A DNA stretch of 64,000 nt from contig CANLWB010000002.1 of assembly GCA_947494695.1 (NCBI GenBank), positions 248,001-312,000 on the forward strand. Reading direction: 5' to 3'. Origin of the DNA: an uncultured Flavobacteriaceae bacterium. Its GTDB lineage: Bacteria; Bacteroidota; Bacteroidia; Flavobacteriales; Flavobacteriaceae. Every line of letters begins with the position of its first letter. Within the stretch, counting starts at the first letter, position 1. The translations under genes and the position numbers were made by a program. Shown here in pieces: positions 54,368 through 62,912 of this stretch. The notes beneath the pieces are model-generated. The model was not told the origin of the DNA, did not search any database, and worked only from the letters and a program-made list of their open reading frames with translations.

Positions 54368-55351
54368 ATGGAAAAAATAGAAGTTGGCATTATTGGAGGA
54401 GCTGGGTATACGGCAGGAGAACTGGTAAGGTTATTAGTATCCCATCCCGAGACACATATTAATTTTGTGTTTAGTACATCCAATGCCGGAAACAAAATTA
54501 GCCATATCCACCAGGATATGGTCGGGTCTTTGGATTTAAAGTTCACAGACAAGGTGAATCCCGACGTTGATGTGTTGTTTCTGTGCTTGGGTCATGGAAA
54601 TTCAGTAAAGTTTTTAGAGAACCATACATTTTCAGATGATACAAAGATCATTGATTTAGGAAATGATTTTAGACTGGAGAAAGATAAAGTGTTTCATGGT
54701 AAAGACTTTGTGTACGGCTTACCGGAATTACAAAGAGAAGCTATAAAGTCTGCTAATTATATTGCGAACCCAGGGTGTTTTGCAACGGCCATTCAATTAG
54801 CGCTATTGCCATTGGCAGATAAGGGGTTATTAGAGAATGATGTACATGTTAATGCTGTTACCGGTGCTACTGGAGCGGGAACGTCTTTATCTGCAACAAC
54901 GCATTATACCTGGAGAGATAACAACTTTTCATACTACAAACCGTTTACGCATCAGCATTTAGGAGAAATAAATCAATCTGTAAATCAATTACAGAATAAT
55001 TTTTCTTCTGAGATCTTATTCATGCCAAACCGAGGGAATTTTTCCAGAGGAATTTTTGCCAGCCTTTATACAGATTTCGAAGGAACACTGGAAGATGCTA
55101 TATCGTTATACAAAGATTTTTATAAGGATGCCGCGTTCACTGTGGTTTCAGATGCAAATATTCATCTAAAGCAAGTGGTTAATACCAATAAATGCATCCT
55201 TCATGTACATAAACACAATAATAAATTACTCGTTACTAGTATTATTGATAATTTATTAAAAGGAGCTTCCGGACAGGCGATTCAAAATATGAATTTAATG
55301 TTTGGTTTACAGGAATCTGTTGGATTACAGTTAAAAGGAACGTATTTTTAA
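54368..55351 (+). CDS. argC: N-acetyl-gamma-glutamyl-phosphate reductase
   Basis: ArgC reduces acyl-glutamyl-phosphate to the semialdehyde with NADPH. The 327-residue protein shows the Rossmann motif VGIIGGAGYTAGELVRLL, the catalytic Cys in NPGCFATAIQLAL (residue ~138), and TGATGAGTSLSATTHY. The length is that of the common ArgC type 1. proC follows 18 bp downstream. The substrate may be the N-acetyl or, as reported for Bacteroides, the N-succinyl form; the sequence does not decide. Confidence 0.96.
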   Translation: MEKIEVGIIGGAGYTAGELVRLLVSHPETHINFVFSTSNAGNKISHIHQDMVGSLDLKFTDKVNPDVDVLFLCLGHGNSVKFLENHTFSDDTKIIDLGNDFRLEKDKVFHGKDFVYGLPELQREAIKSANYIANPGCFATAIQLALLPLADKGLLENDVHVNAVTGATGAGTSLSATTHYTWRDNNFSYYKPFTHQHLGEINQSVNQLQNNFSSEILFMPNRGNFSRGIFASLYTDFEGTLEDAISLYKDFYKDAAFTVVSDANIHLKQVVNTNKCILHVHKHNNKLLVTSIIDNLLKGASGQAIQNMNLMFGLQESVGLQLKGTYF

Positions 55352-55369
55352 GTAACAAGATAAAGAATC

Positions 55370-56164
55370 ATGAAAATAGCAATTATAGGAACCGGAAATT
55401 TAGGAAGTTCGATAGCAAAAGGGCTTATTAATAACAAGTCTTTTACCTCACTGTATTTAAGTGATAAAAATACGTCGGCGGTAGTCGATTTTAAAGACGA
55501 ACCTTATGTTACAATAACCAGTAATAATTCTGAAGCGGTAGAACAATCAGATATTATCCTTTTTGCATTGCAGCCCCGACATATAGAAAATGTACTAAAA
55601 GGTGTTGCTCCGCTTATAAGAGCCAATCATGTAGTACTTTCGGTAGCCGCTGGATTCGAGATTTCCAGAATAGAAAGTATTATTGGGAGTGATAAACATA
55701 TTATTCGTGTGATGCCAAATACGGCGATTTCAATAGGGAAATCGATGACCTGTCTTTCGGCAAATGATAAAGGCGAGGAACAGCTTGAACTAGCAAAAAC
55801 GATCTTTAATCAATTAGGAACTACCTTAGTTATTCCCGAAGAACAAATACAAGCGGCGACAGTAATTTGTGCCAGCGGGATTGCATTTTGGATGCGCCTA
55901 GTACGTGCTACCACGCAAGGTGCTATTCAATTAGGTTTTGAAGCAGATGAAGCTCATGATTTGGCGGTTCAAACCTGTTTTGGTTCGGCTAGTCTCTTAA
56001 TTGAATCGGGGAGACACCCAGAGCAAGAAATAGATCGTGTAACGACACCAAGCGGTTGCACCATTGAAGGCTTAAATGCCATGGAACATGAAGGGTTAAG
56101 CTCTGCTTTAATTCAAGGTATTGTGGCGTCTTTCGAAAAAATTAATCAATTAAAAAAGAGTTAA
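55370..56164 (+). CDS. proC: Pyrroline-5-carboxylate reductase
   Basis: ProC carries out the last step of proline synthesis with NAD(P)H. The 264 residues contain the N-terminal Rossmann motif IAIIGTGNLGSSIAKGL, VMPNTAISIGKSMT and the family signature near the end (VTTPSGCTIEGLNAMEHEG). It lies inside the arginine operon, 2 bp before argD, so it is clearly co-transcribed. Mixing pro and arg genes in one unit is common in Flavobacteriaceae because both pathways share glutamate semialdehyde chemistry. Confidence 0.95.
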   Translation: MKIAIIGTGNLGSSIAKGLINNKSFTSLYLSDKNTSAVVDFKDEPYVTITSNNSEAVEQSDIILFALQPRHIENVLKGVAPLIRANHVVLSVAAGFEISRIESIIGSDKHIIRVMPNTAISIGKSMTCLSANDKGEEQLELAKTIFNQLGTTLVIPEEQIQAATVICASGIAFWMRLVRATTQGAIQLGFEADEAHDLAVQTCFGSASLLIESGRHPEQEIDRVTTPSGCTIEGLNAMEHEGLSSALIQGIVASFEKINQLKKS

Positions 56165-56165
56165 A

Positions 56166-57317
56166 ATGCCATTATTTGACGTTTATCCATTATACGATGT
56201 AACACCGGTTTCAGGTAAAGATGTAAAGGTCTATGACGATAAAGGAACCGAGTATTTAGACCTTTATGGGGGGCATGCCGTAATTTCCATTGGGCATGCG
56301 CACCCAAATTATGTGGAGGCTATAACCAATCAGGTTAACAGCCTGGGTTTTTATTCCAACGCCGTGCAAAATCCGCTACAAAAAGAATTAGCCAGCAAGT
56401 TAGAGGCGCTTTCAGAATGTAAAGATTATGAGTTGTTTTTATGCAATTCTGGAGCAGAAGCCAACGAAAATGCATTAAAATTGGCGTCTTTCAAAACAGG
56501 TAAAAAACGTGTTGTGGCATTTGAAAATGGATTTCATGGACGAACATCGGCAGCCGTGGCAGCAACTGATAATAAAAATATCATTGCGCCAATAAATGCA
56601 CAGCAAGCGGTGACCATCTTACCTTTAAATGATGTGGAAGCCGTTAAGCAAGAATTAGAGAAAGGTGATGTATGTGCGGTTATTGTGGAATTTATTCAGG
56701 GTGTTGGAGGTTTAGATCAGGGAACAACAGCCTTTTTTGAAGATATAGATGCACTTTGTAAAGCAAATAATACCATGTTGATTGCAGATGAAATTCAGTG
56801 TGGTTACGGAAGATCGGGTAAATTTTTCGCGTTTCAGTACTACAATGTAACTCCAGATATCATTTCAATGGCCAAAGGTATGGGGAACGGTTTTCCAATA
56901 GGTGGTATTTTAATTCATCCCGATATTGAAGCAAAATATGGGATGCTGGGAACAACTTTTGGAGGCAATCATTTGGCATGTGCAGCCGGATTAGCCGTTT
57001 TAAACACTATTGAAGAAGAGCGTCTTATAGAAAACACCAACGACCTTTCTATGTATTTTGTAGAAAAGGCCAAAACGATTCCCCAGATAAAAAATATAAA
57101 AGGAAAAGGCCTAATGATCGGTTTGGAATTTGACTTTGAAGTTGGAGATCTTAGAAAGAAGCTTATTTACGATAATCATATTTTTACAGGTGGTGCATCC
57201 AATAAAAAGTTACTGAGAATATTACCACCGTTAACCATTAAGAAAGAACACGTAGATCAATTTTTTAAAGCACTGACTAAAGTCCTGGAAGATATTGAAA
57301 CACCTGTTGTAGACTAG
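56166..57317 (+). CDS. argD: Acetylornithine aminotransferase (class III)
   Basis: The 383-residue PLP enzyme transfers an amino group to the acyl-glutamate semialdehyde. Motifs seen are YGGHAVISIGHAHP (N-terminal), NSGAEANENALKLA, FHGRTSAAVAAT, and ADEIQCGYGRSGKFFAF with the PLP lysine in SMAKGMGNGFPIGGI (residue ~237). Its operon position between proC and proA makes the ArgD assignment firm; ornithine aminotransferase is a less likely alternative. The gap to proA is 101 bp. Confidence 0.93.
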   Translation: MPLFDVYPLYDVTPVSGKDVKVYDDKGTEYLDLYGGHAVISIGHAHPNYVEAITNQVNSLGFYSNAVQNPLQKELASKLEALSECKDYELFLCNSGAEANENALKLASFKTGKKRVVAFENGFHGRTSAAVAATDNKNIIAPINAQQAVTILPLNDVEAVKQELEKGDVCAVIVEFIQGVGGLDQGTTAFFEDIDALCKANNTMLIADEIQCGYGRSGKFFAFQYYNVTPDIISMAKGMGNGFPIGGILIHPDIEAKYGMLGTTFGGNHLACAAGLAVLNTIEEERLIENTNDLSMYFVEKAKTIPQIKNIKGKGLMIGLEFDFEVGDLRKKLIYDNHIFTGGASNKKLLRILPPLTIKKEHVDQFFKALTKVLEDIETPVVD

Positions 57318-57418
57318 TCGTGCACAAAACAGAGAAGGAATTATAGCAGGTTTAGAAAAATAGAAAGACTTAAAATAGCTACCGATAACTGAATACTGAA
57401 TATCGAATACCAAAGAAA

Positions 57419-58615
57419 ATGAATACATTATTATCTATAGAAAAACGAAATGCGGTACTGCTTAAAATGGCAGTGCTTTTGGAGCGAGAACGACGTGCCA
57501 TTATAGCTATTAACAAAACAGATTTAGACGCGTACAATGGTGATGATATTTCGATGTACGACAGGTTAAAGGTAAATGATGGAAAGGTAGACGAAATGAT
57601 AGCTGCAGTTACACATTTAGCTTCTCAAGAAGACCCAGTGGGAGTAGAACGCTTTAGTTTTAAACATGAAAACGGGATGCAAGTTTATAACAAAACGGCA
57701 TCTTTTGGAACCATATTGATCATTTACGAATCTAGGCCAGATGTAACGGTTGAAGCAGCAGGAATAGCCTTTAAATCGGGTAATAAAATCCTACTTAAAG
57801 GCGGTAAAGAGTCTTTAAAATCTAACCTAAAAATTGTCGAGTTGTGGCATGAAGCATTGAAAGAAAATGGAGCCTCGACAGACTGGGTTGAGTATTTACA
57901 GTTTAATAGAGCGGAAACTCAAGCATTTTTAGAAAAACCAACACAGAATGTAGACCTAATTGTACCAAGAGGCGGTGAAAAATTAATTGCTTTTGTGAAG
58001 CAACATGCAGCCTGTCCGGTAATAATAAGTGGTCGAGGGAATAACTTTGTTTATGTACATAAAGAGGCTGATTTGGACGTCGCCTTAGATCTAATCGTAA
58101 ATGGAAAAACAGCCAAGATATCGGCATGTAATGCTATAGATAAGGTATTGATCGATACTAACCTGCCAGGAAAAAAGGAATTTGTTAATCGCTTAATTTC
58201 AAAACTTAAGGCGTTTGATGTGGAAATTCTTGGAGACGAAAGTTTTACCGAATTAGATGAGGTGAAGGCTATTCCTTCTAATGATATTTGGTTTGAAGAA
58301 TTTTTAGATTATAAGATTGCCATGGGAGAGATTGCCTCTACCGAAGCAGCTGTAGCGATGATCAATACATATTCAGGAGGACATTCATCTGTCATTGTAA
58401 CGACAAACGAAGCCGAAGCAAAATTGTTTATGGAAAATGCAGATAGCGCTGCGGTATATCACAATGCCTCATCTCGATTTACAGATGGCGGACAATTGGG
58501 CTTAGGAGGAGAATTAGCCATTAGTACCGATAAATTACACCAAAGAGGTCCAATTGGACTTCAGCATTTGGTGACAAATAAGTGGTATGTTCATGGAAAC
58601 GGACAAATAAGATAA
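57419..58615 (+). CDS. proA: Gamma-glutamyl phosphate reductase
   Basis: ProA reduces glutamyl-5-phosphate to glutamate semialdehyde for proline. The 398 residues form an aldehyde-dehydrogenase fold with GTILIIYESRPDVTVEAAGIAFKSGN, the nucleophile Cys in KISACNAIDKVL (residue ~240) and the C-terminal FTDGGQLGLGGELAIST. The proB start lies 2 bp after its stop. The overall sequence is the Bacteroidota type, slightly shorter at the N-terminus than E. coli ProA. Confidence 0.94.
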   Translation: MNTLLSIEKRNAVLLKMAVLLERERRAIIAINKTDLDAYNGDDISMYDRLKVNDGKVDEMIAAVTHLASQEDPVGVERFSFKHENGMQVYNKTASFGTILIIYESRPDVTVEAAGIAFKSGNKILLKGGKESLKSNLKIVELWHEALKENGASTDWVEYLQFNRAETQAFLEKPTQNVDLIVPRGGEKLIAFVKQHAACPVIISGRGNNFVYVHKEADLDVALDLIVNGKTAKISACNAIDKVLIDTNLPGKKEFVNRLISKLKAFDVEILGDESFTELDEVKAIPSNDIWFEEFLDYKIAMGEIASTEAAVAMINTYSGGHSSVIVTTNEAEAKLFMENADSAAVYHNASSRFTDGGQLGLGGELAISTDKLHQRGPIGLQHLVTNKWYVHGNGQIR

Positions 58616-58617
58616 CC

Positions 58618-59379
58618 ATGAAGAAGAAAAGAATTTTACTAAAAGTAGGGTCTAATACACTTACCAAAGAGACGAATAATATCTCAAGAGGTAAAATAGA
58701 AGATATTGCAAATCAAATTGCGCAATTACAGGATACCTGCGAATTTATTATAGTAAGTTCTGGTGCCATTGCCGTTGCAAAACAATTTGTAAAGCTAGAA
58801 AGCAAACAAAAAGATGTTTTTGTAAAACAGGCTCTGGCATCTATTGGACAGCCGCATCTTATAAGAATTTACCAGGAGATTTTTAGAGAGTATGGGCTTT
58901 TAACCTCCCAGTGTTTGTTGTCTTATTCAGACTTTGAGAAACAAGAAAGTAAAACCAATATTGTAAACACTATAAACGTATTGGTCAATAATAGTTATGT
59001 ACCCATTATTAATGAAAATGACACGGTAGCTACCGATGAAATTAAATTCGGTGACAACGATAAATTAGGGGCACTTACGGCCTCGCTTTTAAAGGCCGAT
59101 TTGTTCATTATCGCCACAAATACAAATGGTATTTATACCAAGGCATCTATGGAGAACGGGACACCTAAAACCATTGAAGTTGTGGATGATTTTGATAAAC
59201 TGAAAAACGAAGTGGTTAATTCCAAATCATCACATGGTACCGGAGGTATGCAATCTAAAATTGATGCCATTTCAGTGGCAAAGCAAGCCCAGATAGAAAC
59301 GTGGATTTTAAACGGATTGGAAGATCATTTTATAACAAGGGCTTTTGAAAATAAGAGTCAGTTTACCAAGATAAAATAG
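58618..59379 (+). CDS. proB: Glutamate 5-kinase (without PUA domain)
   Basis: The start is ATG 58618 (MKKKRILLKVGSNTLTKE); a longer frame from 58582 would overlap proA. The 253-residue amino-acid kinase has LLKVGSNTLTK, VSSGAIAVAKQFV, INENDTVATDEIKFGDNDKLGA and GTGGMQSKIDAISVAK. E. coli ProB is ~367 residues with a C-terminal PUA domain, which is absent here, as in most Bacteroidota. Proline feedback may therefore differ. It is co-transcribed with proA. Confidence 0.94.
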   Translation: MKKKRILLKVGSNTLTKETNNISRGKIEDIANQIAQLQDTCEFIIVSSGAIAVAKQFVKLESKQKDVFVKQALASIGQPHLIRIYQEIFREYGLLTSQCLLSYSDFEKQESKTNIVNTINVLVNNSYVPIINENDTVATDEIKFGDNDKLGALTASLLKADLFIIATNTNGIYTKASMENGTPKTIEVVDDFDKLKNEVVNSKSSHGTGGMQSKIDAISVAKQAQIETWILNGLEDHFITRAFENKSQFTKIK

Positions 59380-59384
59380 GTTGG

Positions 59385-59828
59385 ATGCATGCGCTTAAGT
59401 TTAAATATATTGACTTAAAAAGCCATTTTCATGAAGCGGCTATAGCGTTGCGAGAGGCGGTATTTTTTAGAAACTTACCTAATAGTGGGGATTTGATTCA
59501 TGATGATCTTGAGTCCAATGGTATGCATTTGGTTTGTTTAGATCGCAATAAGGTTGTTGGAGCCGGGCGGTTAAACCTGGAAGAACACCGAGCTGTAATT
59601 TCGCAAATGGCCATTTCGAAAGCATATCAACGGAGAGGAATTGGAGCGAGCATATTAAAACTATTAATTAAAAGAAGTAAAGAGGGAAACGTGAGATATG
59701 TTAATCTCGGAGCCAGAGAGACTGCCATTACTTTTTATGAAAAGTTTGGGTTTACAGGACACGGAGATGCCTATCATTCTAAAAAAACAGGAATTATACA
59801 TCAGCAGATGATTTTGAAAATATATTAA
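59385..59828 (+). CDS. GNAT-family N-acetyltransferase, second in the operon
   Basis: This 147-residue protein is a compact GNAT enzyme. AVISQMAISKAYQRRGIGASILKLLIK contains the acetyl-CoA motif Q/R-x-x-G-x-G (RRGIGA, residues ~84-89), and ITFYEKFGFTG is the C-terminal motif. It is 5 bp after proB and 10 bp before argF. It is a second candidate for N-acyl-glutamate synthesis, and its acyl-CoA motif is more canonical than that of the first-gene GNAT. The acceptor is not known; some ElaA-like proteins have the same shape. Confidence 0.75.
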   Translation: MHALKFKYIDLKSHFHEAAIALREAVFFRNLPNSGDLIHDDLESNGMHLVCLDRNKVVGAGRLNLEEHRAVISQMAISKAYQRRGIGASILKLLIKRSKEGNVRYVNLGARETAITFYEKFGFTGHGDAYHSKKTGIIHQQMILKIY

Positions 59829-59838
59829 ATTAGTAACC

Positions 59839-60777
59839 ATGAAACATTATACATCCATTCACGATATAGACCATATAGAGTCTTGGATATCAGACGCTAA
59901 AGCTTTAAAACAAGACCCTTTAAAAGACGTTGCCCTGGGTAAGGGTAAAACGATAGGGTTATTATTTTTTAATTCAAGCTTACGAACCCGTTTAAGTACG
60001 CAAAAGGCAGCATTGAATTTAGGAATGGATCCCATAGTAATGAATGTGTCTGGAGATGCCTGGGGGATTGAGTTTGGAGATGGAACCGTAATGAATGGCA
60101 ATACAGCGGAACATATCAAGGAGGCGGCAGCCGTAGTATCACAGTATTGTGATATCATAGCGGTGAGAGCCTTTCCTTCATTAACCGATAAAGCTCTGGA
60201 TGAAAGTGAACAGGTTTTAAAATCGTTTGTCAAATATGCGTCGGTTCCTATTGTGAATATGGAAAGTGCTACGGGACACCCGCTTCAGGGACTAACAGAT
60301 GCGTTGACTATTTCAGAATATACAAAAGTGGCAAAGCCGAAGGTGGTGTTAAGTTGGGCACCGCATGTTAGAGCTTTACCACATGCCGTAGCCAATAGTT
60401 TTATTCAGGCCATGCAAAAAATGGATGTAGAGTTTGTTATTACACATCCTAAAGGATATGAATTGAACCCTGAAATTACCGGCGATACACCAATTTATTA
60501 CAATCAGGAAGAAGCTTTCAAGAATGCAGATTTTGTATATACCAAAAACTGGAGCTCTTATTCAGATTATGGGAAAATTTTAGTAAAAGACCCAGATTGG
60601 ATGGTGACTAAAGATAAGATTGGTCATGCCAAATTTATGCACTGTTTACCAGTAAGACGAAATGTGGTTGTGGAAGATGCTGTTTTGGATAGCGATAGTT
60701 CTCTTGTAATCGAACAGGCCAATAATAGAACCTATGCGGCTCAATTGGTGCTTAAGAAATTACTGGAAAACTCATAA
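59839..60777 (+). CDS. argF: N-acyl-ornithine carbamoyltransferase (ArgF' type)
   Basis: The 312-residue transcarbamylase has the carbamoyl-phosphate motif in the form FNSSLRTRLSTQKA (residues ~44-57), instead of the ordinary S-T-R-T-R, and MHCLPVRRNVVVEDAVLDS near the end. These variants are typical of the Bacteroidota/Xanthomonas enzymes that use N-succinyl- or N-acetyl-L-ornithine rather than ornithine. This fits an operon that also has argE (deacylase) after it and no argJ. Which acyl group is used cannot be decided here. Confidence 0.9.
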   Translation: MKHYTSIHDIDHIESWISDAKALKQDPLKDVALGKGKTIGLLFFNSSLRTRLSTQKAALNLGMDPIVMNVSGDAWGIEFGDGTVMNGNTAEHIKEAAAVVSQYCDIIAVRAFPSLTDKALDESEQVLKSFVKYASVPIVNMESATGHPLQGLTDALTISEYTKVAKPKVVLSWAPHVRALPHAVANSFIQAMQKMDVEFVITHPKGYELNPEITGDTPIYYNQEEAFKNADFVYTKNWSSYSDYGKILVKDPDWMVTKDKIGHAKFMHCLPVRRNVVVEDAVLDSDSSLVIEQANNRTYAAQLVLKKLLENS

Positions 60778-60853
60778 TAAGAATAAAATGTCTGGTAGCG
60801 CTGTCGCTTTGAGCGGAGCCAAAAAGCAAAGCCAAACGAATACATAAAAAAAC

Positions 60854-61630
60854 ATGGAAAAATTATCCATAGTAAAAATAGGAGGAAATATTATTGAGGA
60901 TGATACATCTTTAAAAGATTTCCTAAAGCTATTTTCAAATTTGGAAGGCAAAAAGATTTTGGTGCATGGAGGTGGCAAACGAGCGACGTCTATGGCTTCT
61001 AAACTGGGAGTAGAATCTAAAATGATAAACGGTAGACGCATTACAGATGCCGATACACTCGAAGTTATTACTATGGTTTATGGAGGCCTGGTTAATAAAA
61101 ATATAGTGGCGAAGTTACAGGGATTAGGTCTTAATGCTATTGGATTAACAGGAGCCGATGCCGGCAGTATCTTATCGGATAAGAGACCTGTTAAGGATAT
61201 TGACTTTGGCTATGTAGGAGACGTTAAACAAGTCGCATATAAGTCCATCGACACACTAATTCAAGGCGATTTTACACCGGTTTTTTGTGCGATTACCCAT
61301 GATGGTGAAGGACAGTTACTTAATACCAACGCAGATACTATAGCGTCGCAGGTAGCAGTAGGAATGAGTCATTTATACGAAACATCAATTTACTATTGCT
61401 TTGAGTTAAACGGTGTTTTAGAAGATATTAATGATAAAAATTCTGTTATAAAACATATAGATACTGCAACGTATAAATCCTTATTAGAAAAAGGAATTAT
61501 AGCAGACGGCATGTTACCTAAGCTGCATAATTGCTTTGATGCCTTAAATAATGGGGTGAGTACAATTAATATGGGAAATACTGCGATGTTAACCCGGGAA
61601 AATGATAATTTTACAACCATAACCTTATAA
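60854..61630 (+). CDS. argB: Acetylglutamate kinase
   Basis: ArgB phosphorylates the N-acyl-glutamate gamma-carboxyl with ATP. The 258-residue amino-acid kinase has SIVKIGGNIIEDD at the N-terminus, KILVHGGGKRATSMAS (~34-49) and LNTNADTIASQVAVG. There is no N-terminal arginine-sensing helix of the feedback-inhibited long type, so control is likely at the attenuator. It follows argF after 76 bp and precedes argE by 7 bp. Confidence 0.95.
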   Translation: MEKLSIVKIGGNIIEDDTSLKDFLKLFSNLEGKKILVHGGGKRATSMASKLGVESKMINGRRITDADTLEVITMVYGGLVNKNIVAKLQGLGLNAIGLTGADAGSILSDKRPVKDIDFGYVGDVKQVAYKSIDTLIQGDFTPVFCAITHDGEGQLLNTNADTIASQVAVGMSHLYETSIYYCFELNGVLEDINDKNSVIKHIDTATYKSLLEKGIIADGMLPKLHNCFDALNNGVSTINMGNTAMLTRENDNFTTITL

Positions 61631-61637
61631 TTTTAAG

Positions 61638-62708
61638 ATGACGCAACAGGAGTTAACAAGCGATGCGATTTCACTTTTAAAAAAGCTGATAGAGACCCAG
61701 TCATTTTCTTCAGAAGAAGACCAAACGGCTTTACATATAGAAGACTGGTTTAAGCGTTATAAAGTGGATTATAAAAGAACACAACATAATGTTTGGGCTG
61801 TTAATAAGTATTTTGAAGAAGGCAAGCCAACACTATTGTTAAACTCGCATCATGATACGGTAAAGCCTAATAGCGCTTATACAAAAGATCCATTTAAAGC
61901 GATTGTGGAAGATGGTAAATTATTCGGACTAGGGAGTAATGATGCAGGGGGATGTTTAGTATCGTTAATCGCGACTTTTACGCATTTTTACAACCGGGAA
62001 GATTTAAAATATAATCTGGTTATTGTGGCATCGGCCGAAGAGGAAAGTAGTGGGCCAAACGGATTAAATAGTATGTTATCTGTGATTCCGGAAGTGGATG
62101 TCGCCATTGTTGGAGAACCCACACTTATGAACCTGGCGGTTGCCGAGAAAGGGTTGGTTGTTTTTGATGCTGTAGTATCTGGAACACCCAGTCATGCAGC
62201 ACACCCCAACGATGACAATGTCCTTTATAATGCTATTGAAGTATTGCAATGGTTTAAAGATTTTAGGTTCGAAAAAGGTTCGGAAGCCCTGGGGGATGTG
62301 AAATTAACAGTAACACAAATTAATGCCGGAAAACAACACAATGCAGTTCCTGCTCATTTAGATTTGGTGGTCGATGTTCGCGTTAATGATGCTTACAGTA
62401 ATGCTGAAATTGCCGAGATTTTACAGAAGCAATCACCATGTACGAGCATTACACCGAGAAGCCTGCGTTTAAATTCGTCCAGCATTCCAATGGATCACGA
62501 TTTGGTTAAAGCAGGTATGGCAATTGGTCGAAGTACTTATGGCTCACCAACGTTGTCCGATCAGGCGGTGCTGACATGCCCGTCGTTAAAATTAGGGCCC
62601 GGAGATAGCACACGTTCACATTCGGCAGATGAGTTTATTTATGTAAACGAGATTGAAGAAGGCGTTAGGATTTATATTGAATTATTGAATCAGGTTATTG
62701 TAGGGTGA
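61638..62708 (+). CDS. argE: Acetylornithine deacetylase (M20 family)
   Basis: The 356-residue M20 metallopeptidase-fold deacylase has LLLNSHHDTVKPN (metal His/Asp), GSNDAGGCLVSLIAT, VASAEEESSGPNG (catalytic Glu and metal Glu), the dimerisation domain with GTPSHAAHP, and a final ligand His in DSTRSHSADEFIY. It removes the N-acyl group after carbamoylation (acyl-citrulline), giving citrulline for ArgG. The variant is close to the N-acetylcitrulline deacetylase type known from Xanthomonas. It is co-transcribed with argB. Confidence 0.93.
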   Translation: MTQQELTSDAISLLKKLIETQSFSSEEDQTALHIEDWFKRYKVDYKRTQHNVWAVNKYFEEGKPTLLLNSHHDTVKPNSAYTKDPFKAIVEDGKLFGLGSNDAGGCLVSLIATFTHFYNREDLKYNLVIVASAEEESSGPNGLNSMLSVIPEVDVAIVGEPTLMNLAVAEKGLVVFDAVVSGTPSHAAHPNDDNVLYNAIEVLQWFKDFRFEKGSEALGDVKLTVTQINAGKQHNAVPAHLDLVVDVRVNDAYSNAEIAEILQKQSPCTSITPRSLRLNSSSIPMDHDLVKAGMAIGRSTYGSPTLSDQAVLTCPSLKLGPGDSTRSHSADEFIYVNEIEEGVRIYIELLNQVIVG

Positions 62709-62730
62709 TGGTAAATAGCGGTGAGTAGAT

Positions 62731-62772
62731 AGTATTAAGTAGACTAGTAATTAAGTATTAAGTAGACTAGTA
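62731..62772. repeat. Tandem 19-bp repeat between argE and argH
   Basis: AGTATTAAGTAGACTAGTA occurs at 62731-62749 and again at 62754-62772, with a third partial copy starting at 62769. The period is 23 bp. It lies in the 204-bp argE-argH gap and looks like slippage or non-functional duplication. Confidence 0.7.
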
Positions 62773-62912
62773 TTAAGTATAAAGTACAAGGAATCTAGAG
62801 GATAGATGTATAGAGAAGAGACATTAAACTGGTTTGAATCAGGTCTTAATTCTAAAAGTAAGGAGATCTAACATCAAGGTTCTAATTTTTTAAGAAATAT
62901 AAAATTATTGAA

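Noticed and set aside
59859-60233. 124-codon minus-strand frame inside argF
   Set aside because: Antisense shadow of argF; no start context or recognisable domain.
60788-60847. Nineteen-codon ORF (MSGSAVALSGAKKQSQTNT) between argF and argB
   Set aside because: No leader-like codon bias for Arg or Pro, no hairpin, and no other support; most likely chance.
62731-62790. Repeats between argE and argH considered as a CRISPR array
   Set aside because: Only two full copies, with a 4-bp gap and no spacers; simple tandem duplication.
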